Below are positions 1-8,732 of a stretch of DNA of 64,000 nucleotides, in pieces. Each line of letters starts with the position of its first letter. Within the stretch, counting starts at the first letter, position 1. The stretch is from the NCBI GenBank assembly GCA_964505215.1, contig CAZDGU010000005.1, positions 62,001-126,000 of the forward strand, given 5' to 3'. The notes under the pieces are model-generated. The model was not told where the DNA came from and searched no databases. It saw only the letters and a program-made list of their open reading frames with translations. Source of the stretch: Gracilimonas sp964505215. GTDB taxonomy: Bacteria; Bacteroidota; Rhodothermia; Balneolales; Balneolaceae. Made by a program: the position numbers and the translations under genes.

Positions 1-1425
1 CCCCATGCTGTTTACAGAAAATCCGGATGGAAACGTCAGGCTGTACGTCAGTGAGGTGGAGTAGGTATCGGATGAAAAATTATTGGCGTTTCCGGCAGAA
101 GCGCTCTTAAATTCGTTACTCATATTAAAGTAAGATCCGGACACTCCAACATTGTGAATTAAGTCATTTTGCTGAATAGTTAAATTAGGCTGCAGCATAA
201 ATGTATGCGACACCTGCGTTTGCCCTAAAGTTACCTGCTGTATGGAATCAGCCACCGCATCAGAGGAAAAGTCATTTAACATTAAATTATAATTGGCACT
301 TAGTGTTAGCATATCTGTTACCCGGTACTGCACACCCGTACCGGCGTTAGTCGTTTTGCGGGTTTGCAGACGCGTACCTAACAAGTTATCTCTTCCAAAA
401 CCTACATTTGCCTGCATAGACAGCCGGTTTTCAAATAACTGAATGGAAGGCGCTACCGTAATTTCCTGCTGATCATCACGAATTCTCCCAATACCCAGCG
501 AGCGGAACCCCGGCTGAATTCTCTTATATCCAACCTGCATTCCAAACTGATGCAGGCTTAAGTCCGCGGCTGCTTTTCCGGCATACGTAACTCTGGAGCT
601 GGTACGGGCTTTAAATAGATTATTTACAAAGGCAGGCACACCTACCGATTCTAACGGCAGGCGTTCGCTATTTATGTCGCGCGTATAGGCCGAAACGGTA
701 ACTTGGCTCGAAACCGTGAGCTTTCTTTTAAAAAAAGCGAGCTGCACATCGGGGGTGAGGGTTAGGTTTTCCTGAGGAGTTACCGAAAGCGGTGTTCCGC
801 CGGTGGCGTTCAAATCACTTTTTTCGTCTATAGAGTAATGAGAGCTTAAGAAGAAATGAGAACCTTTTTCATCGCCATAGCCAATTTTTCCGGCAACAGT
901 CCATCTTTCAAATGCAGGTTCGCGAAAGCCGTCCCCAACCTGAAACTCCACTTTCCTTCGCGATTGGCCGCCTGAAACTTCAAAAAGCCATTTTCCTGGC
1001 GTTGCCGAAATGTATCCTCCTCTCACCGAGGTTCCTTTAAATCCGAATTCTGAAATATTCGGGCTTACGCTTCCGGCCTGCACGGCTAACCACTTCCAGC
1101 GGGCATTAAAGCTTATGCTGTTCATATTTTGCCGCAGTCCGGTTTGGTCGGTTGAATACAGCATATTAAGTCCCGAACTAAATCCAAAAAGGGAGAAACT
1201 CATGTTTGCATTGCTTTGAAATACAGCCGGTGCTCTCCTGTTCGAAATACCGCTGGCCGTATATCCATTTGCTTTCACCCCCACACTTCCGGAAGCCGTA
1301 AAAGGCCGGATGTCGGAGTCTTCTATAATAGGGTCGGTTTGCGCTTTCACTTCTATAGCGAGCCCAAATATTACTATTACCTGTAATATTCTTAGTATTG
1401 TGCCTCTCAAGCTGGTGTATTTCAA
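1..1425 (-). CDS. Outer-membrane beta-barrel-like protein, C-terminus cut by window edge
   Basis: An open minus-strand frame of about 475 codons runs off the left edge. The likely start is TTG at 1425; the next upstream in-frame codons include a TAA, and no ATG precedes the signal-peptide-like N-terminus (KYTSLRGTILRILQVIVIFG..., ending in VKAQ). The mature part is rich in alternating polar/aromatic stretches, Gly, Ser, Thr and Asn, typical of outer-membrane beta barrels, with repeated patterns such as YSTSLTYSLTF near the cut end. No enzymatic motif is visible. It stands alone, with its promoter in the gap to its right. I cannot assign a family; a porin-like or surface barrel is inferred from composition only. 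Confidence 0.6.
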   Translation of the reverse strand, partial: MKYTSLRGTILRILQVIVIFGLAIEVKAQTDPIIEDSDIRPFTASGSVGVKANGYTASGISNRRAPAVFQSNANMSFSLFGFSSGLNMLYSTDQTGLRQNMNSISFNARWKWLAVQAGSVSPNISEFGFKGTSVRGGYISATPGKWLFEVSGGQSRRKVEFQVGDGFREPAFERWTVAGKIGYGDEKGSHFFLSSHYSIDEKSDLNATGGTPLSVTPQENLTLTPDVQLAFFKRKLTVSSQVTVSAYTRDINSERLPLESVGVPAFVNNLFKARTSSRVTYAGKAAADLSLHQFGMQVGYKRIQPGFRSLGIGRIRDDQQEITVAPSIQLFENRLSMQANVGFGRDNLLGTRLQTRKTTNAGTGVQYRVTDMLTLSANYNLMLNDFSSDAVADSIQQVTLGQTQVSHTFMLQPNLTIQQNDLIHNVGVSGSYFNMSNEFKSASAGNANNFSSDTYSTSLTYSLTFPSGFSVNSMG

Positions 1426-1760
1426 TCTTTAATAGGTGATGTCCACTATCATTACGTTAAAAGTTTGAAGATAGGCTCAAAAAAAGATGAGAGTTTTCCC
1501 TGAACGGAATATTTACAATTAATTATCTCTTAATGGCCTTCTTGATGATACTTATCACTTACGCCATGATTCGCAAATACCCCGAAATAAAAAGATAAAA
1601 GCATTGCTAAACGCCTCATTTTAAACTGTGATGTTTGTGATGATCAGGATGCAAATGGCAGTGATTTTCAGTGAACAGGGAGCAGTTTGCAGTGATCAGA
1701 TTTGGGTGGCAGGCCGGTATTGGACATAGAGCTGCAAAATTGCCTGCTTTTACCCGAACG

Positions 1761-1847
1761 CTGCGAGGTCTTTTAGACGCTCGCAGGTTCTGCAATTGCG
1801 CTTTTATGGAGCAACCTCGCAGCGTGCAGAGCTCCTGCGAGCGTTGC
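1761..1847. repeat. REP-like double hairpin element
   Basis: CTGCGAGGTCT (1761-1771) pairs with AGACGCTCGCAG (1775-1786) across a 3-base loop with one bulged G, giving a strong hairpin. The same arms recur inverted as ACCTCGCAGCG (about 1814-1824) and CCTGCGAGCGT (about 1834-1844), so a second pairing between outer and inner arms is possible. This architecture of short palindromes in a gene-free spacer resembles intergenic REP/BIME-like elements. The assignment is by structure only; copy number in the genome is unknown. Confidence 0.5.
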
Positions 1848-1870
1848 GGATGGGAGTTGAGAAAGTGTTT

Positions 1871-1901
1871 AAATCAGCTTGTTCGTAATGACAAGCTATT
1901 T
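1871..1901. repeat. Short palindrome (AGCTTGT/ACAAGCT hairpin)
   Basis: AAATcAGCTTGT (1871-1882) is complementary to ACAAGCTATTT (1891-1901) around the loop TCGTAATG. There is no T-run on either side, so it does not look like a terminator. It is probably another member of the intergenic palindrome family in this region. Confidence 0.4.
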
Positions 1902-2038
1902 ATGTTGAGCAGATAGTAGTAGGTTTCTATAGCACCACACCTCTTCGAGCTGTGATATTTGTGATTTAGTGTGATGGATGTGATGGGTTTTGGGCGTTAA
2001 TTAGGAAGTCCCGTTAACAAATAACCAATCCCAAAAAA

Positions 2039-2425
2039 CTATGCGGGGCTTTTCAACAGCTTGACCCCAAACCAAATCCAGCCGGCTATAAAGGCGACGC
2101 CTCCAATGGGCGTAATGGCGCCCATCCAGCCAATTCCCGTCAGGCAAAGCGTGTATAAGCTGCCGGAGAAAATCAGGATTCCGGCCAAAAGAAGGGAAGC
2201 GGGTCCGCCAACGCTGATATTAAAATAGGCCCCAACACCGGCTATCAGCATCAGCCCAAGAGCGTGCCAGGCATGGTATTGAACCGCCGTTTGCCATGTT
2301 TCAAGCCGTTCCGGAGTGAGAATATTCTTCAAAGCGTGGGCACCAAAAGCTCCGGCAGCTACCGCAACGGCTAACAGAAAAGCGGCAATAGCGATAATGG
2401 TTTTAGGATTCGACATGACAGGCAT
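2039..2425 (-). CDS. DUF423 family small membrane protein
   Basis: A 128-residue inner-membrane protein with four predicted hydrophobic helices. The motifs AGAFGAHALK near the N-terminus and YHAWHALGL about 30 residues later are hallmarks of the DUF423 (YgdD/TMEM256-like) family, whose usual length is 120-130 residues. The biochemical function of the family is unknown. The start is ATG at 2425, with a second ATG three codons in. It lies downstream of the metallo-hydrolase gene on the same strand, separated by 149 bp containing a CCGGCAA/TTGCCGG hairpin (2482-2520) that may end the upstream transcript. Confidence 0.85.
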   Translation of the reverse strand: MPVMSNPKTIIAIAAFLLAVAVAAGAFGAHALKNILTPERLETWQTAVQYHAWHALGLMLIAGVGAYFNISVGGPASLLLAGILIFSGSLYTLCLTGIGWMGAITPIGGVAFIAGWIWFGVKLLKSPA

Positions 2426-2481
2426 ATTTGTTAATAGTTATTAGAAAATGGGTTTATAATGCATGGAAGTTAATGAATAAC

Positions 2482-2520
2482 CCGGCAACGTTTCAGCCTT
2501 TTAAGAATCTCTATTGCCGG
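2482..2520 (-). terminator. Possible weak terminator/hairpin
   Basis: CCGGCAA (2482-2488) and TTGCCGG (2514-2520) form a 7-bp stem with a long loop, just downstream of the minus-strand beta-CASP gene. The run of T after the stem is poor, so termination is uncertain. Confidence 0.25.
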
Positions 2521-2574
2521 TAAATCTATATTTTCGGGTTCGGTTCAAACCAAAAAATCAAAAGCCACATTTCG

Positions 2575-3951
2575 TTAAATAGTTAGATCCACAATCTCAT
2601 AGAGCTCCGGTATGTGAGCTTCCCAGCCGTAATCATCTTTAAGCTTTACCCGCATCATATCCAGGCTTTGGGGTTCTCCGTGAACCAGAAATAGATGTTC
2701 CGGTTTTTGGCCAATATCAGATACCCAATCCAAGAGTTCGGTTTGGTCAGCATGGGCTGACAAGCCTTCTAATATATCTACGCGTGCTTTTACCGGATAG
2801 TACTTGCCGTAAAACTTAATCTCCTCGGCGCCATCCAGTAATTGGCGGCCACGGGTGCCCTCAGCCTGATATCCGGCTAAAAGCACCGTGGTCTCTTTTC
2901 TTTTTATGTACTGCTGCAGGTAGGTAAGCACCCGCCCTCCGGTTACCATTCCACTGCCCGCGATAATGATCTTTGGCCCTTTATGATCAACAATCTGCCA
3001 GGTTTCTTTATAAGACTCCACAATATGAGTCCGGTCGGTCATGTGTCTGTAATCCTGTTCCGATAATTTGTGCCAGTCCGGATATTTGATAAAAGTAGAT
3101 AAAGCCCGGGCTCCCATGGGGCTGTCTAATATGACCGGCAGAGATTCCGGAATCTGTCCTTTTTTATGAAGCTGCCAGATGAGAGACATCAACAGTTGGG
3201 CTCTTTCTACCGCAAAGCTTGGAATTATAAGAGTTCCGCCATTTTGGGAGGTATCATTAATGATTTTTTCAAGCTTCGCCGGAATATCTTCTTGAATATG
3301 TTTACGATCTCCATAGGTGGATTCCATAAATAACACATCGGCCTTTTCAGGTTTTTGTGGAGCCCGTAATAAGGGGTCGTTTGGCCGGCCAATGTCTCCC
3401 GAAAATACAACTCGTTTTCCAAATAGATCCATTTCGATAAAGGCTGAACCGATGATGTGGCCATTATATTGATAGCGAAACCTGATATGGTCATCTATCT
3501 CTATCCATTCTTGCAGTTCTTGATTACGAAACCGACTTATAGCTTTTTCTGCATCTTCAGTATTGTACAGGGGCTCGGCGGGGCCGTGTTTGGTAAACCC
3601 GTCTTTATTAGCCCTTTCAGCATCTTCTTCCTGAATCTTTGCGCTATCTCTCAAAATGATCTCGGCAATATCGAGTGTTGGAGCGGTTCCAAATATTGTT
3701 CCTTTAAAGCCCATTTTTACAAGCCTTGGCAAAAAGCCGCAGTGGTCAAGATGCCCATGAGTCAGCAGCACCTGATCGATGGAAGAGGCTGGCACCGGAA
3801 GCTGCTGCCAGTTTAATTCCCGTAGTTTCTTCACCCCTTGAAACAAGCCACAATCAATCAGGATTTTTTTACCGGGTGTTTCCACAAGGTATTTGGAACC
3901 GGTAACCGTTCCTGAAGCACCTAAAAAATGAATTTTAACAGGCTTGCTCAT
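2575..3951 (-). CDS. MBL-fold beta-CASP RNA-processing exonuclease-like protein
   Basis: A cytoplasmic metallo-beta-lactamase-fold protein of 458 residues. The zinc motif HGHLDH lies at about residues 65-70. It is followed by GHIIGSAF, SGDIG, the beta-CASP segment GSGMVTGGRV and a C-terminal VHGE motif with its catalytic histidine. This order and length match the YSH1/CPSF73-like bacterial beta-CASP RNases, which cut or trim RNA. ATG at 3951 is preferred; a GTG two codons upstream would overlap the stop of the preceding nuclease gene. The two genes are two bases apart and so probably co-transcribed, which suggests a nucleic-acid-processing pair. The substrate cannot be told from sequence. Confidence 0.88.
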   Translation of the reverse strand: MSKPVKIHFLGASGTVTGSKYLVETPGKKILIDCGLFQGVKKLRELNWQQLPVPASSIDQVLLTHGHLDHCGFLPRLVKMGFKGTIFGTAPTLDIAEIILRDSAKIQEEDAERANKDGFTKHGPAEPLYNTEDAEKAISRFRNQELQEWIEIDDHIRFRYQYNGHIIGSAFIEMDLFGKRVVFSGDIGRPNDPLLRAPQKPEKADVLFMESTYGDRKHIQEDIPAKLEKIINDTSQNGGTLIIPSFAVERAQLLMSLIWQLHKKGQIPESLPVILDSPMGARALSTFIKYPDWHKLSEQDYRHMTDRTHIVESYKETWQIVDHKGPKIIIAGSGMVTGGRVLTYLQQYIKRKETTVLLAGYQAEGTRGRQLLDGAEEIKFYGKYYPVKARVDILEGLSAHADQTELLDWVSDIGQKPEHLFLVHGEPQSLDMMRVKLKDDYGWEAHIPELYEIVDLTI

Positions 3952-3953
3952 AA

Positions 3954-4820
3954 TCACCCCATATTATTGTTGCAAATTTCTATGGCTTCCTTATGAATGA
4001 GTTCGGCACGGTCTCTTTTGATCCCAAGCTTTAGCAGTCTGTTTATATCCTCACAAATCTGTTTTGCAAGTACTACATCATTCTTCAACAAAAGTCGTTT
4101 TTCAGTTTTATCAATTTCTGACAGGCATGTTACAGGATGAAGGCCGGCCCTGGCAATCAGGTCTTTCAATCCATTATGCTTTGGGTAGCTCCAGCTAAGC
4201 AATTTCAACCCAATACAATCAGAGTATTCTATGGCATCGGTGGTAAAGCGGGTGTTTGTGACAACCCAACCGGTATAATCTTTGTGTTTAAATTCTGATT
4301 GTTGGAGGTATGCATGTTTGATATCTACAAATCGCGATCTCACATACAATGGGATGGTTACATTACAACTGTGATTTTGGCGGTTATGAAATTTGCACTC
4401 CATGATCAGATGCTCATTATCTTTTGTGGCAATAACATCTACCTCATGAGACACACATTCTCCCATAATCACTCGCCCAACTTGTGTTTTATAACCGAGT
4501 TTGCGAAATAGTTCTGAAATAAAAATCTCAAAAGGATAGCCGGAGGGGCCAAGGTCGAGAAGAGCTTCTTTTAACTTATACCGTCCGGCAATCCGGGCCG
4601 ACTTTTGTTTCAGCAACCGATAAGCTTCACGATATATTTTTTTCGTTGACATACCGTCTGCAAACAATCCCTTCTCCTCAAGGTCGTTGATCACAGAATG
4701 TATGATATCCGGTTGTGCACCGGCATTGCCCAGCGAGCCTTTAAGCTTAGACAGGTCAAAAGCCTCTCTTTCACCGGTTGCTTTTATAACATCAAAAGGT
4801 ATCATGATATACGCCGCCAT
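3954..4820 (-). CDS. ATP-cone domain fused to Mrr-type restriction endonuclease-like domain
   Basis: 288 residues in two parts. Residues about 7-90 look like an ATP-cone (VIKATGEREAFDLSKLKGSL, with the later helices found in ribonucleotide reductase and NrdR cones), a regulatory nucleotide-binding module. Residues about 92-205 look like a PD-(D/E)xK nuclease of the Mrr type: FISELFRKLGY, HEVDV (D at 128) and MECK (E141, K143), followed by the helix and strand expected of the fold. The C-terminus is helical. This predicts a nucleotide-sensing nuclease. It sits immediately upstream of the beta-CASP gene. There is no methyltransferase nearby, so it is not a classical restriction-modification locus. 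The start may instead be the ATG at 4805. Confidence 0.8.
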   Translation of the reverse strand: MAAYIMIPFDVIKATGEREAFDLSKLKGSLGNAGAQPDIIHSVINDLEEKGLFADGMSTKKIYREAYRLLKQKSARIAGRYKLKEALLDLGPSGYPFEIFISELFRKLGYKTQVGRVIMGECVSHEVDVIATKDNEHLIMECKFHNRQNHSCNVTIPLYVRSRFVDIKHAYLQQSEFKHKDYTGWVVTNTRFTTDAIEYSDCIGLKLLSWSYPKHNGLKDLIARAGLHPVTCLSEIDKTEKRLLLKNDVVLAKQICEDINRLLKLGIKRDRAELIHKEAIEICNNNMG

Positions 4821-4932
4821 TTGGTGATTAACAGAAAGTAAACAAAAGAACTATAAAGATTTTGTGAGGCCGGTATAACAAAATGACCGGGTTATGAAGA
4901 AATAATTTACCTAAAGGTATGCCAATTCAGTT

Positions 4933-5142
4933 TTATTGGCAGCAAGAATTGTCCTCTTGAACAGGCGGGCAGGCAACGTCTCCGTAGGAACAAAAGACAC
5001 AGCAGTCCCCGCTTTTTGGCTTGATGATGTTTTCACAATCGGGACATAGCCAAAAGTACTGACAGGAATTTGTGGGCATTTCCTCCATTTTCTGAAATCC
5101 ACAATCCGGACAGGTTATAGCTGATTGAGTAATTATAGACAT
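4933..5142 (-). CDS. GDCCVxC-type Cys-rich small protein
   Basis: 69 residues with 11 cysteines. CPDCG near residue 15 and CPDC near residue 34 form a zinc-ribbon-like first half. The second half carries GDCCVFCSYG followed by CPPVQ, the signature of the family often named GDCCVxC domain (seleno)protein, in which some members carry selenocysteine in this motif; here every position is Cys. The C-terminus ends NSCCQ. Homologues are frequently found with mercury or copper resistance genes, and here it follows copB by 11 bp on the same strand. A role in metal binding or transfer is inferred. Start at ATG 5142. Confidence 0.8.
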   Translation of the reverse strand: MSIITQSAITCPDCGFQKMEEMPTNSCQYFWLCPDCENIIKPKSGDCCVFCSYGDVACPPVQEDNSCCQ

Positions 5143-5153
5143 AGTGTTTTTTC

Positions 5154-7160
5154 TTATTCCAATTTTAATAAACGGGCATTAATAGCAACAATTACCGTAC
5201 TAAGCGACATTAAAATAGCACCAACTGCCGGGCTTAAAATAATGCCCCAGGTATAGAGCGCACCGGCGGCCAGCGGAATGGCTCCAATGTTATATCCGGA
5301 AGCCCACCATAAATTCTGAACCATTTTTTTATAGGTAGCTTTAGATAATTTAATGAGTGCGGTTACGTCTTGCGGATTGTTTTTCACCAGTACAATATCT
5401 CCGGTTTCTACCGCCACATCAGAGCCGGCGCCAATGGCAATACCTACATTAGCCTGGGCCAAAGCGGGCGCATCGTTCACTCCGTCTCCCGTCATGGCAA
5501 CCAGTTTTCCCTGACTTTGCACTTCTTTTACCTTGTCTGCTTTTTCATCGGGCAGCACTTCGGCAAATACCTGATCAATGCCCAGCTCTTTGGCTACATA
5601 TTCGGCCGTCTGCTTATTATCGCCGGTTAGCATAATGCATTCTATGCCCATTTCGTGCAGTGCGTCTATGGCGTTTTTGGAAGATTCTCTGATTTGATCT
5701 CCCAATGCTATGGCTCCAACAAGCTCGTTTTCTAAGATTACAAAAACTACCGTTTTCCCCTGCGATGATATTTCTTCAACCTCGCTTTCGGGATAGCTTA
5801 TTTCTTGCTCGCGGATATAGCCCGGACTTACTACTTTCATTGATTTTCCGTTTACTTTTCCTTCAATTCCTTTTCCGGTAATGGAATTAAATTCTTCAAT
5901 TTCAAACGTTTCCTCCGCTTTTTCCAGAATTCCTTTGGCCAGCGGATGTTCCGAGTTTGCCTCCAGCGATGCGGCATATTTCAGTATTTCCTCATCCGAA
6001 TATTGATCGCCAAAGTTCAGAATATCGGTTACTGTAAAGGTGCCTTCCGTCAGCGTGCCCGTTTTATCAAAAATTACGGAATCTAAGTTTCTGGCTTGTT
6101 CAAATGAGGCTCTGTCGCGTATTAAAAATCCGTTTGAGGCCGCAATACTGGTCGACATCGAAACCACTAATGGAATAGCCAAACCAAGTGCGTGCGGACA
6201 CGTAATTACCATCACGGCTACCGTGCGGTTCATGGCAAAACCGAATTCCTGTCCGGTAAGGGATATCCAAATCCCGAAAGTGATAAGTCCGGCGGTTATG
6301 GCCACAATGGTTAACCAAAAAGCCGCTCTGTCTGCAAGGTTTTGCGTTCGCGATTTACTTTCCTGAGCTTCCCGAACCAGGCTCACTACCTGAGATAAAA
6401 AGGAATCGTCTCCGGTTTTCGATATTTCTATGGTGAGTGAACCTTTTTCATTCACCGAGCCGCCAATTACTTCATCGCCGTCTTTTTTGCTGACGGGTTT
6501 AGATTCGCCGGTAAGCATGGCTTCGTTAACGCTGCTTTCTCCTTTAACAACTTTTCCGTCGGCCGGAATTTTCTCGCCCGGCCTGATGAGTACTTTATCT
6601 CCTTTTTGCAGCTCATCTACCGGAACGTCTTCGGTTGAGCCATCTTCATTTATGCGATGAGCCTCACCGGGAAGCAGTTCAGCCAGCTCTTCTAAAGCGG
6701 CAGATGCACTCATCACCGATCGCATTTCAACCCAGTGCCCCAGCAGCATTACGCCCACCAATGTGGCCAGCTCCCAATAGAGCAGATCTCCTTTAAAACC
6801 AAATACTACGAACGTGCTGTAGATGTAAGCAATGGAAATAGCAAGCCCGATCAGCGTCATCATTCCGGGCTGCTTTTTCTTCAGTTCATCTACCAATCCG
6901 GTTAAAAATGGCCAGCCGCCAAAGAAATATACAAAGGTAGAAAGGGCGGCAAGAATCCAGGTATCGCCGCTAAATCTCCAATCAACCCCCAAAAAGTACT
7001 GAATCATTGGCGAGAGGGCTAAAATGGGAATTGTAAATCCTAACACCCACCAGAACCTCCACTTAAAATCCTGGACCATCATCTCATGATGTTCGTGGTG
7101 TGAATGTTCTTTATGATCGTGATTTTCATGCTCCGAATTGTGATTGTGACTGTGTTCCAT
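5154..7160 (-). CDS. copB: CopB-type copper-translocating P-type ATPase
   Basis: A 668-residue P1B-type ATPase of the inner membrane that exports copper (or silver) from the cytoplasm using ATP. The N-terminus (residues 1-30) is a His-rich tail rather than a CxxC domain. The transmembrane metal site is CPH (321-323), diagnostic of the P1B-3/CopB branch. Also visible are TGES (217-220, actuator), DKTGT (365-369, phosphorylated Asp), HP (405-406, nucleotide domain) and GDGVNDAPAL near the C-terminus. It heads a minus-strand cluster with the GDCCVxC protein downstream and the cus efflux genes further upstream. Full length, no damage seen. Confidence 0.95.
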   Translation of the reverse strand: MEHSHNHNSEHENHDHKEHSHHEHHEMMVQDFKWRFWWVLGFTIPILALSPMIQYFLGVDWRFSGDTWILAALSTFVYFFGGWPFLTGLVDELKKKQPGMMTLIGLAISIAYIYSTFVVFGFKGDLLYWELATLVGVMLLGHWVEMRSVMSASAALEELAELLPGEAHRINEDGSTEDVPVDELQKGDKVLIRPGEKIPADGKVVKGESSVNEAMLTGESKPVSKKDGDEVIGGSVNEKGSLTIEISKTGDDSFLSQVVSLVREAQESKSRTQNLADRAAFWLTIVAITAGLITFGIWISLTGQEFGFAMNRTVAVMVITCPHALGLAIPLVVSMSTSIAASNGFLIRDRASFEQARNLDSVIFDKTGTLTEGTFTVTDILNFGDQYSDEEILKYAASLEANSEHPLAKGILEKAEETFEIEEFNSITGKGIEGKVNGKSMKVVSPGYIREQEISYPESEVEEISSQGKTVVFVILENELVGAIALGDQIRESSKNAIDALHEMGIECIMLTGDNKQTAEYVAKELGIDQVFAEVLPDEKADKVKEVQSQGKLVAMTGDGVNDAPALAQANVGIAIGAGSDVAVETGDIVLVKNNPQDVTALIKLSKATYKKMVQNLWWASGYNIGAIPLAAGALYTWGIILSPAVGAILMSLSTVIVAINARLLKLE

Positions 7161-7207
7161 GGCTATCTCTTTTCTTGCTGATTAAAATTTATGAATCTGC
7201 TTCACGT

Positions 7208-7645
7208 TTAGTTAGATGACCAGTGAATGGCCATTATTTTCCATTGCCCGGCTTCTTTTTTTAGAACAGCTAACTCTAAAGAAGTAAGATCTATGGGGCG
7301 GCCTGAATACGCGCCTTTAAGATTACTAACCGTGCTTATCCAGGCTGTGTTTCCGTTTACTTTTATCGTTTTATCACGTACTGTTTCTGTAAGATTTTTT
7401 AAAAAATTACCGTCCGCTTCAAAATGATGGGACATATACTCCTCTTTTGTCTCCTTTGCCGAGCCTTCTAATATGAAGGCTTCCTCATGCAAGTAATGGC
7501 CGGCCTTTTCTGTGTCGTTATCTACAATGGCCTGTTTAAAACTTTGAAGCGCATCAGCAGCCTGCTGTTCTGAAGTGGCATTTTGAGCCGCTAAAGAACC
7601 GGTTGCGGCTAACAATATAAAAAGTGCTTTAAGGATGGTATTCAT
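7208..7645 (-). CDS. Secreted NTF2-like (SnoaL/DUF4440-type) protein
   Basis: 145 residues with a signal peptide (ILKALFILLAATGSLAAQ) and a mature domain of NTF2-like shape: an N-terminal helix (ADALQSFKQAIVDNDTEKAGHYL), then EEAFILEG, a helix, and beta strands ending in QWKIMAIHWSSN, a typical last strand of the SnoaL/DUF4440 superfamily. It is probably periplasmic. The function is unknown; the fold accommodates many small-molecule-binding or catalytic roles. It lies 47 bp upstream of copB and 10 bp downstream of the DUF2231 gene, so a single metal-response transcript is likely. Confidence 0.75.
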   Translation of the reverse strand: MNTILKALFILLAATGSLAAQNATSEQQAADALQSFKQAIVDNDTEKAGHYLHEEAFILEGSAKETKEEYMSHHFEADGNFLKNLTETVRDKTIKVNGNTAWISTVSNLKGAYSGRPIDLTSLELAVLKKEAGQWKIMAIHWSSN

Positions 7646-7655
7646 GCTGTTTGAT

Positions 7656-8732
7656 TTAGTTAAGTTGATTCAGTTCTATACCTGAAATTAAAACTGTACC
7701 GCTTCCGCTTAGCTTAAGCCCAACGGAGCCGGCTTTAGGAGCATCACCGTGGCCGTGAACTATCATCTCCTTATTTACATAACCGCGGAAATGCGTTCCA
7801 TCTGCTACTACTCGTACAAAAAGCTCCCCAACCACCTCAAAAGTTCCTTCCTCAAAAAGGATGGTTTTATCCTTTTCCATTCTTCCCTGACGAATATCAC
7901 CATTCGAATTCAGAGAAACAAAATCGTAGTTTTTACTGTCTATCACGTGATGAGCTAATATAATTTCTCCGCTAAACTCAGATAAGTTCAAATAATAATC
8001 TACCTGCACATTTTGATAGCTTTGTTGGGTAACAAAAAAGTTAGGGGTTCCGGGCGCCTGTAATGCTAAGGCGGCATCAGCCCCCTGCAACACCTTTGGC
8101 TTGAGCTGATTTACCGTTCCTTCTATCCAATTAAAGTTTGAAATTAAGTCGCTAACTGAGGTGGCGGTAATTTCCCAAGTCCAGTCACCATTTGGTTTTT
8201 CACTAAACGAGAAAGAATACTCAATGGCTGTGGAATCTGACTCAGTACTTCCCTCACTTTCTTGCTGTATAAGCTGCCCGGTGCCAACTCCATGGCCAAA
8301 TACCATTTTTCCGCCATATTCCGCCGTCTCAAAAAGAAAAAATAAGCCGGGTAATACGGTTATAAAGGCAATGAGTTTAAAGCTCATGTTCTCAAAAAGA
8401 TGCAATCGGTGAAATACCAATCTGAGCAGTGCATACAGCGCAAAAAACCAAACTAACCAAAGGGCCCAATCAGCATGGCTGCTTAATACTGATTGCGCTT
8501 CGGCTTCAAGAAATACGGAATCTGCTGCTTCCTGACCGGTAAAATACACCCACACGGCCGATAAGGAACCGATCACATATAAGACGGTATTTTTTTGCTC
8601 ATCCCACCACCTGTCCGGTACAAAAAAGGATAATAGACTGCCCAGCGCCGCTATGATTAAAATAGCTATTGGAAAATGCACCAATAACGGATGAATGTTG
8701 GGTGCCCATTCTGGGACTAATAATGCTTCCAT
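7656..8732 (-). CDS. DUF2231-type membrane protein with C-terminal lectin-like domain
   Basis: 358 residues. The first about 150 hold four hydrophobic helices and the DUF2231 signature HPLLVHFPIAILII near residue 15, with conserved Gly and His further on. The remaining about 200 residues are a soluble, beta-rich domain (GDWTWEITATSV ... FRGYVNKEMIVHGHGD ... GSVGLKLSGSGTVLISGIEL) resembling concanavalin/LamG-type folds. A periplasmic sensor or cofactor-binding role is possible but not shown. DUF2231 proteins often accompany copper or haem redox genes. It is co-directional with copB, 10 bp upstream of the NTF2-like gene. Confidence 0.7.
   Translation of the reverse strand: MEALLVPEWAPNIHPLLVHFPIAILIIAALGSLLSFFVPDRWWDEQKNTVLYVIGSLSAVWVYFTGQEAADSVFLEAEAQSVLSSHADWALWLVWFFALYALLRLVFHRLHLFENMSFKLIAFITVLPGLFFLFETAEYGGKMVFGHGVGTGQLIQQESEGSTESDSTAIEYSFSFSEKPNGDWTWEITATSVSDLISNFNWIEGTVNQLKPKVLQGADAALALQAPGTPNFFVTQQSYQNVQVDYYLNLSEFSGEIILAHHVIDSKNYDFVSLNSNGDIRQGRMEKDKTILFEEGTFEVVGELFVRVVADGTHFRGYVNKEMIVHGHGDAPKAGSVGLKLSGSGTVLISGIELNQLN

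Larger units (their letters stand above)
1426..2038. other. Gene-free region with palindromic repeats
   Basis: No convincing gene. A short 81-codon plus-strand frame here is Cys/Arg-rich, unlike the neighbours, and simply reads through the repeats, so I leave it out. The stretch from 1640 to 1910 is built of repeat-like pieces: cagtga/cagt motifs near 1660-1700, two interleaved inverted repeats at 1761-1847 and a hairpin at 1871-1901. Its left end should hold the promoter of the barrel gene. Confidence 0.6.

Noticed and set aside
1671..1916. 81-codon Cys/Arg-rich plus-strand frame
   Set aside because: It reads straight through inverted repeats, has no recognisable domain and no similar codon use to neighbours.
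3954..4820. Type IV restriction system
   Set aside because: The Mrr-type nuclease domain alone is present; no methyl-DNA-binding domain or partner genes are seen, so only the domain is claimed.
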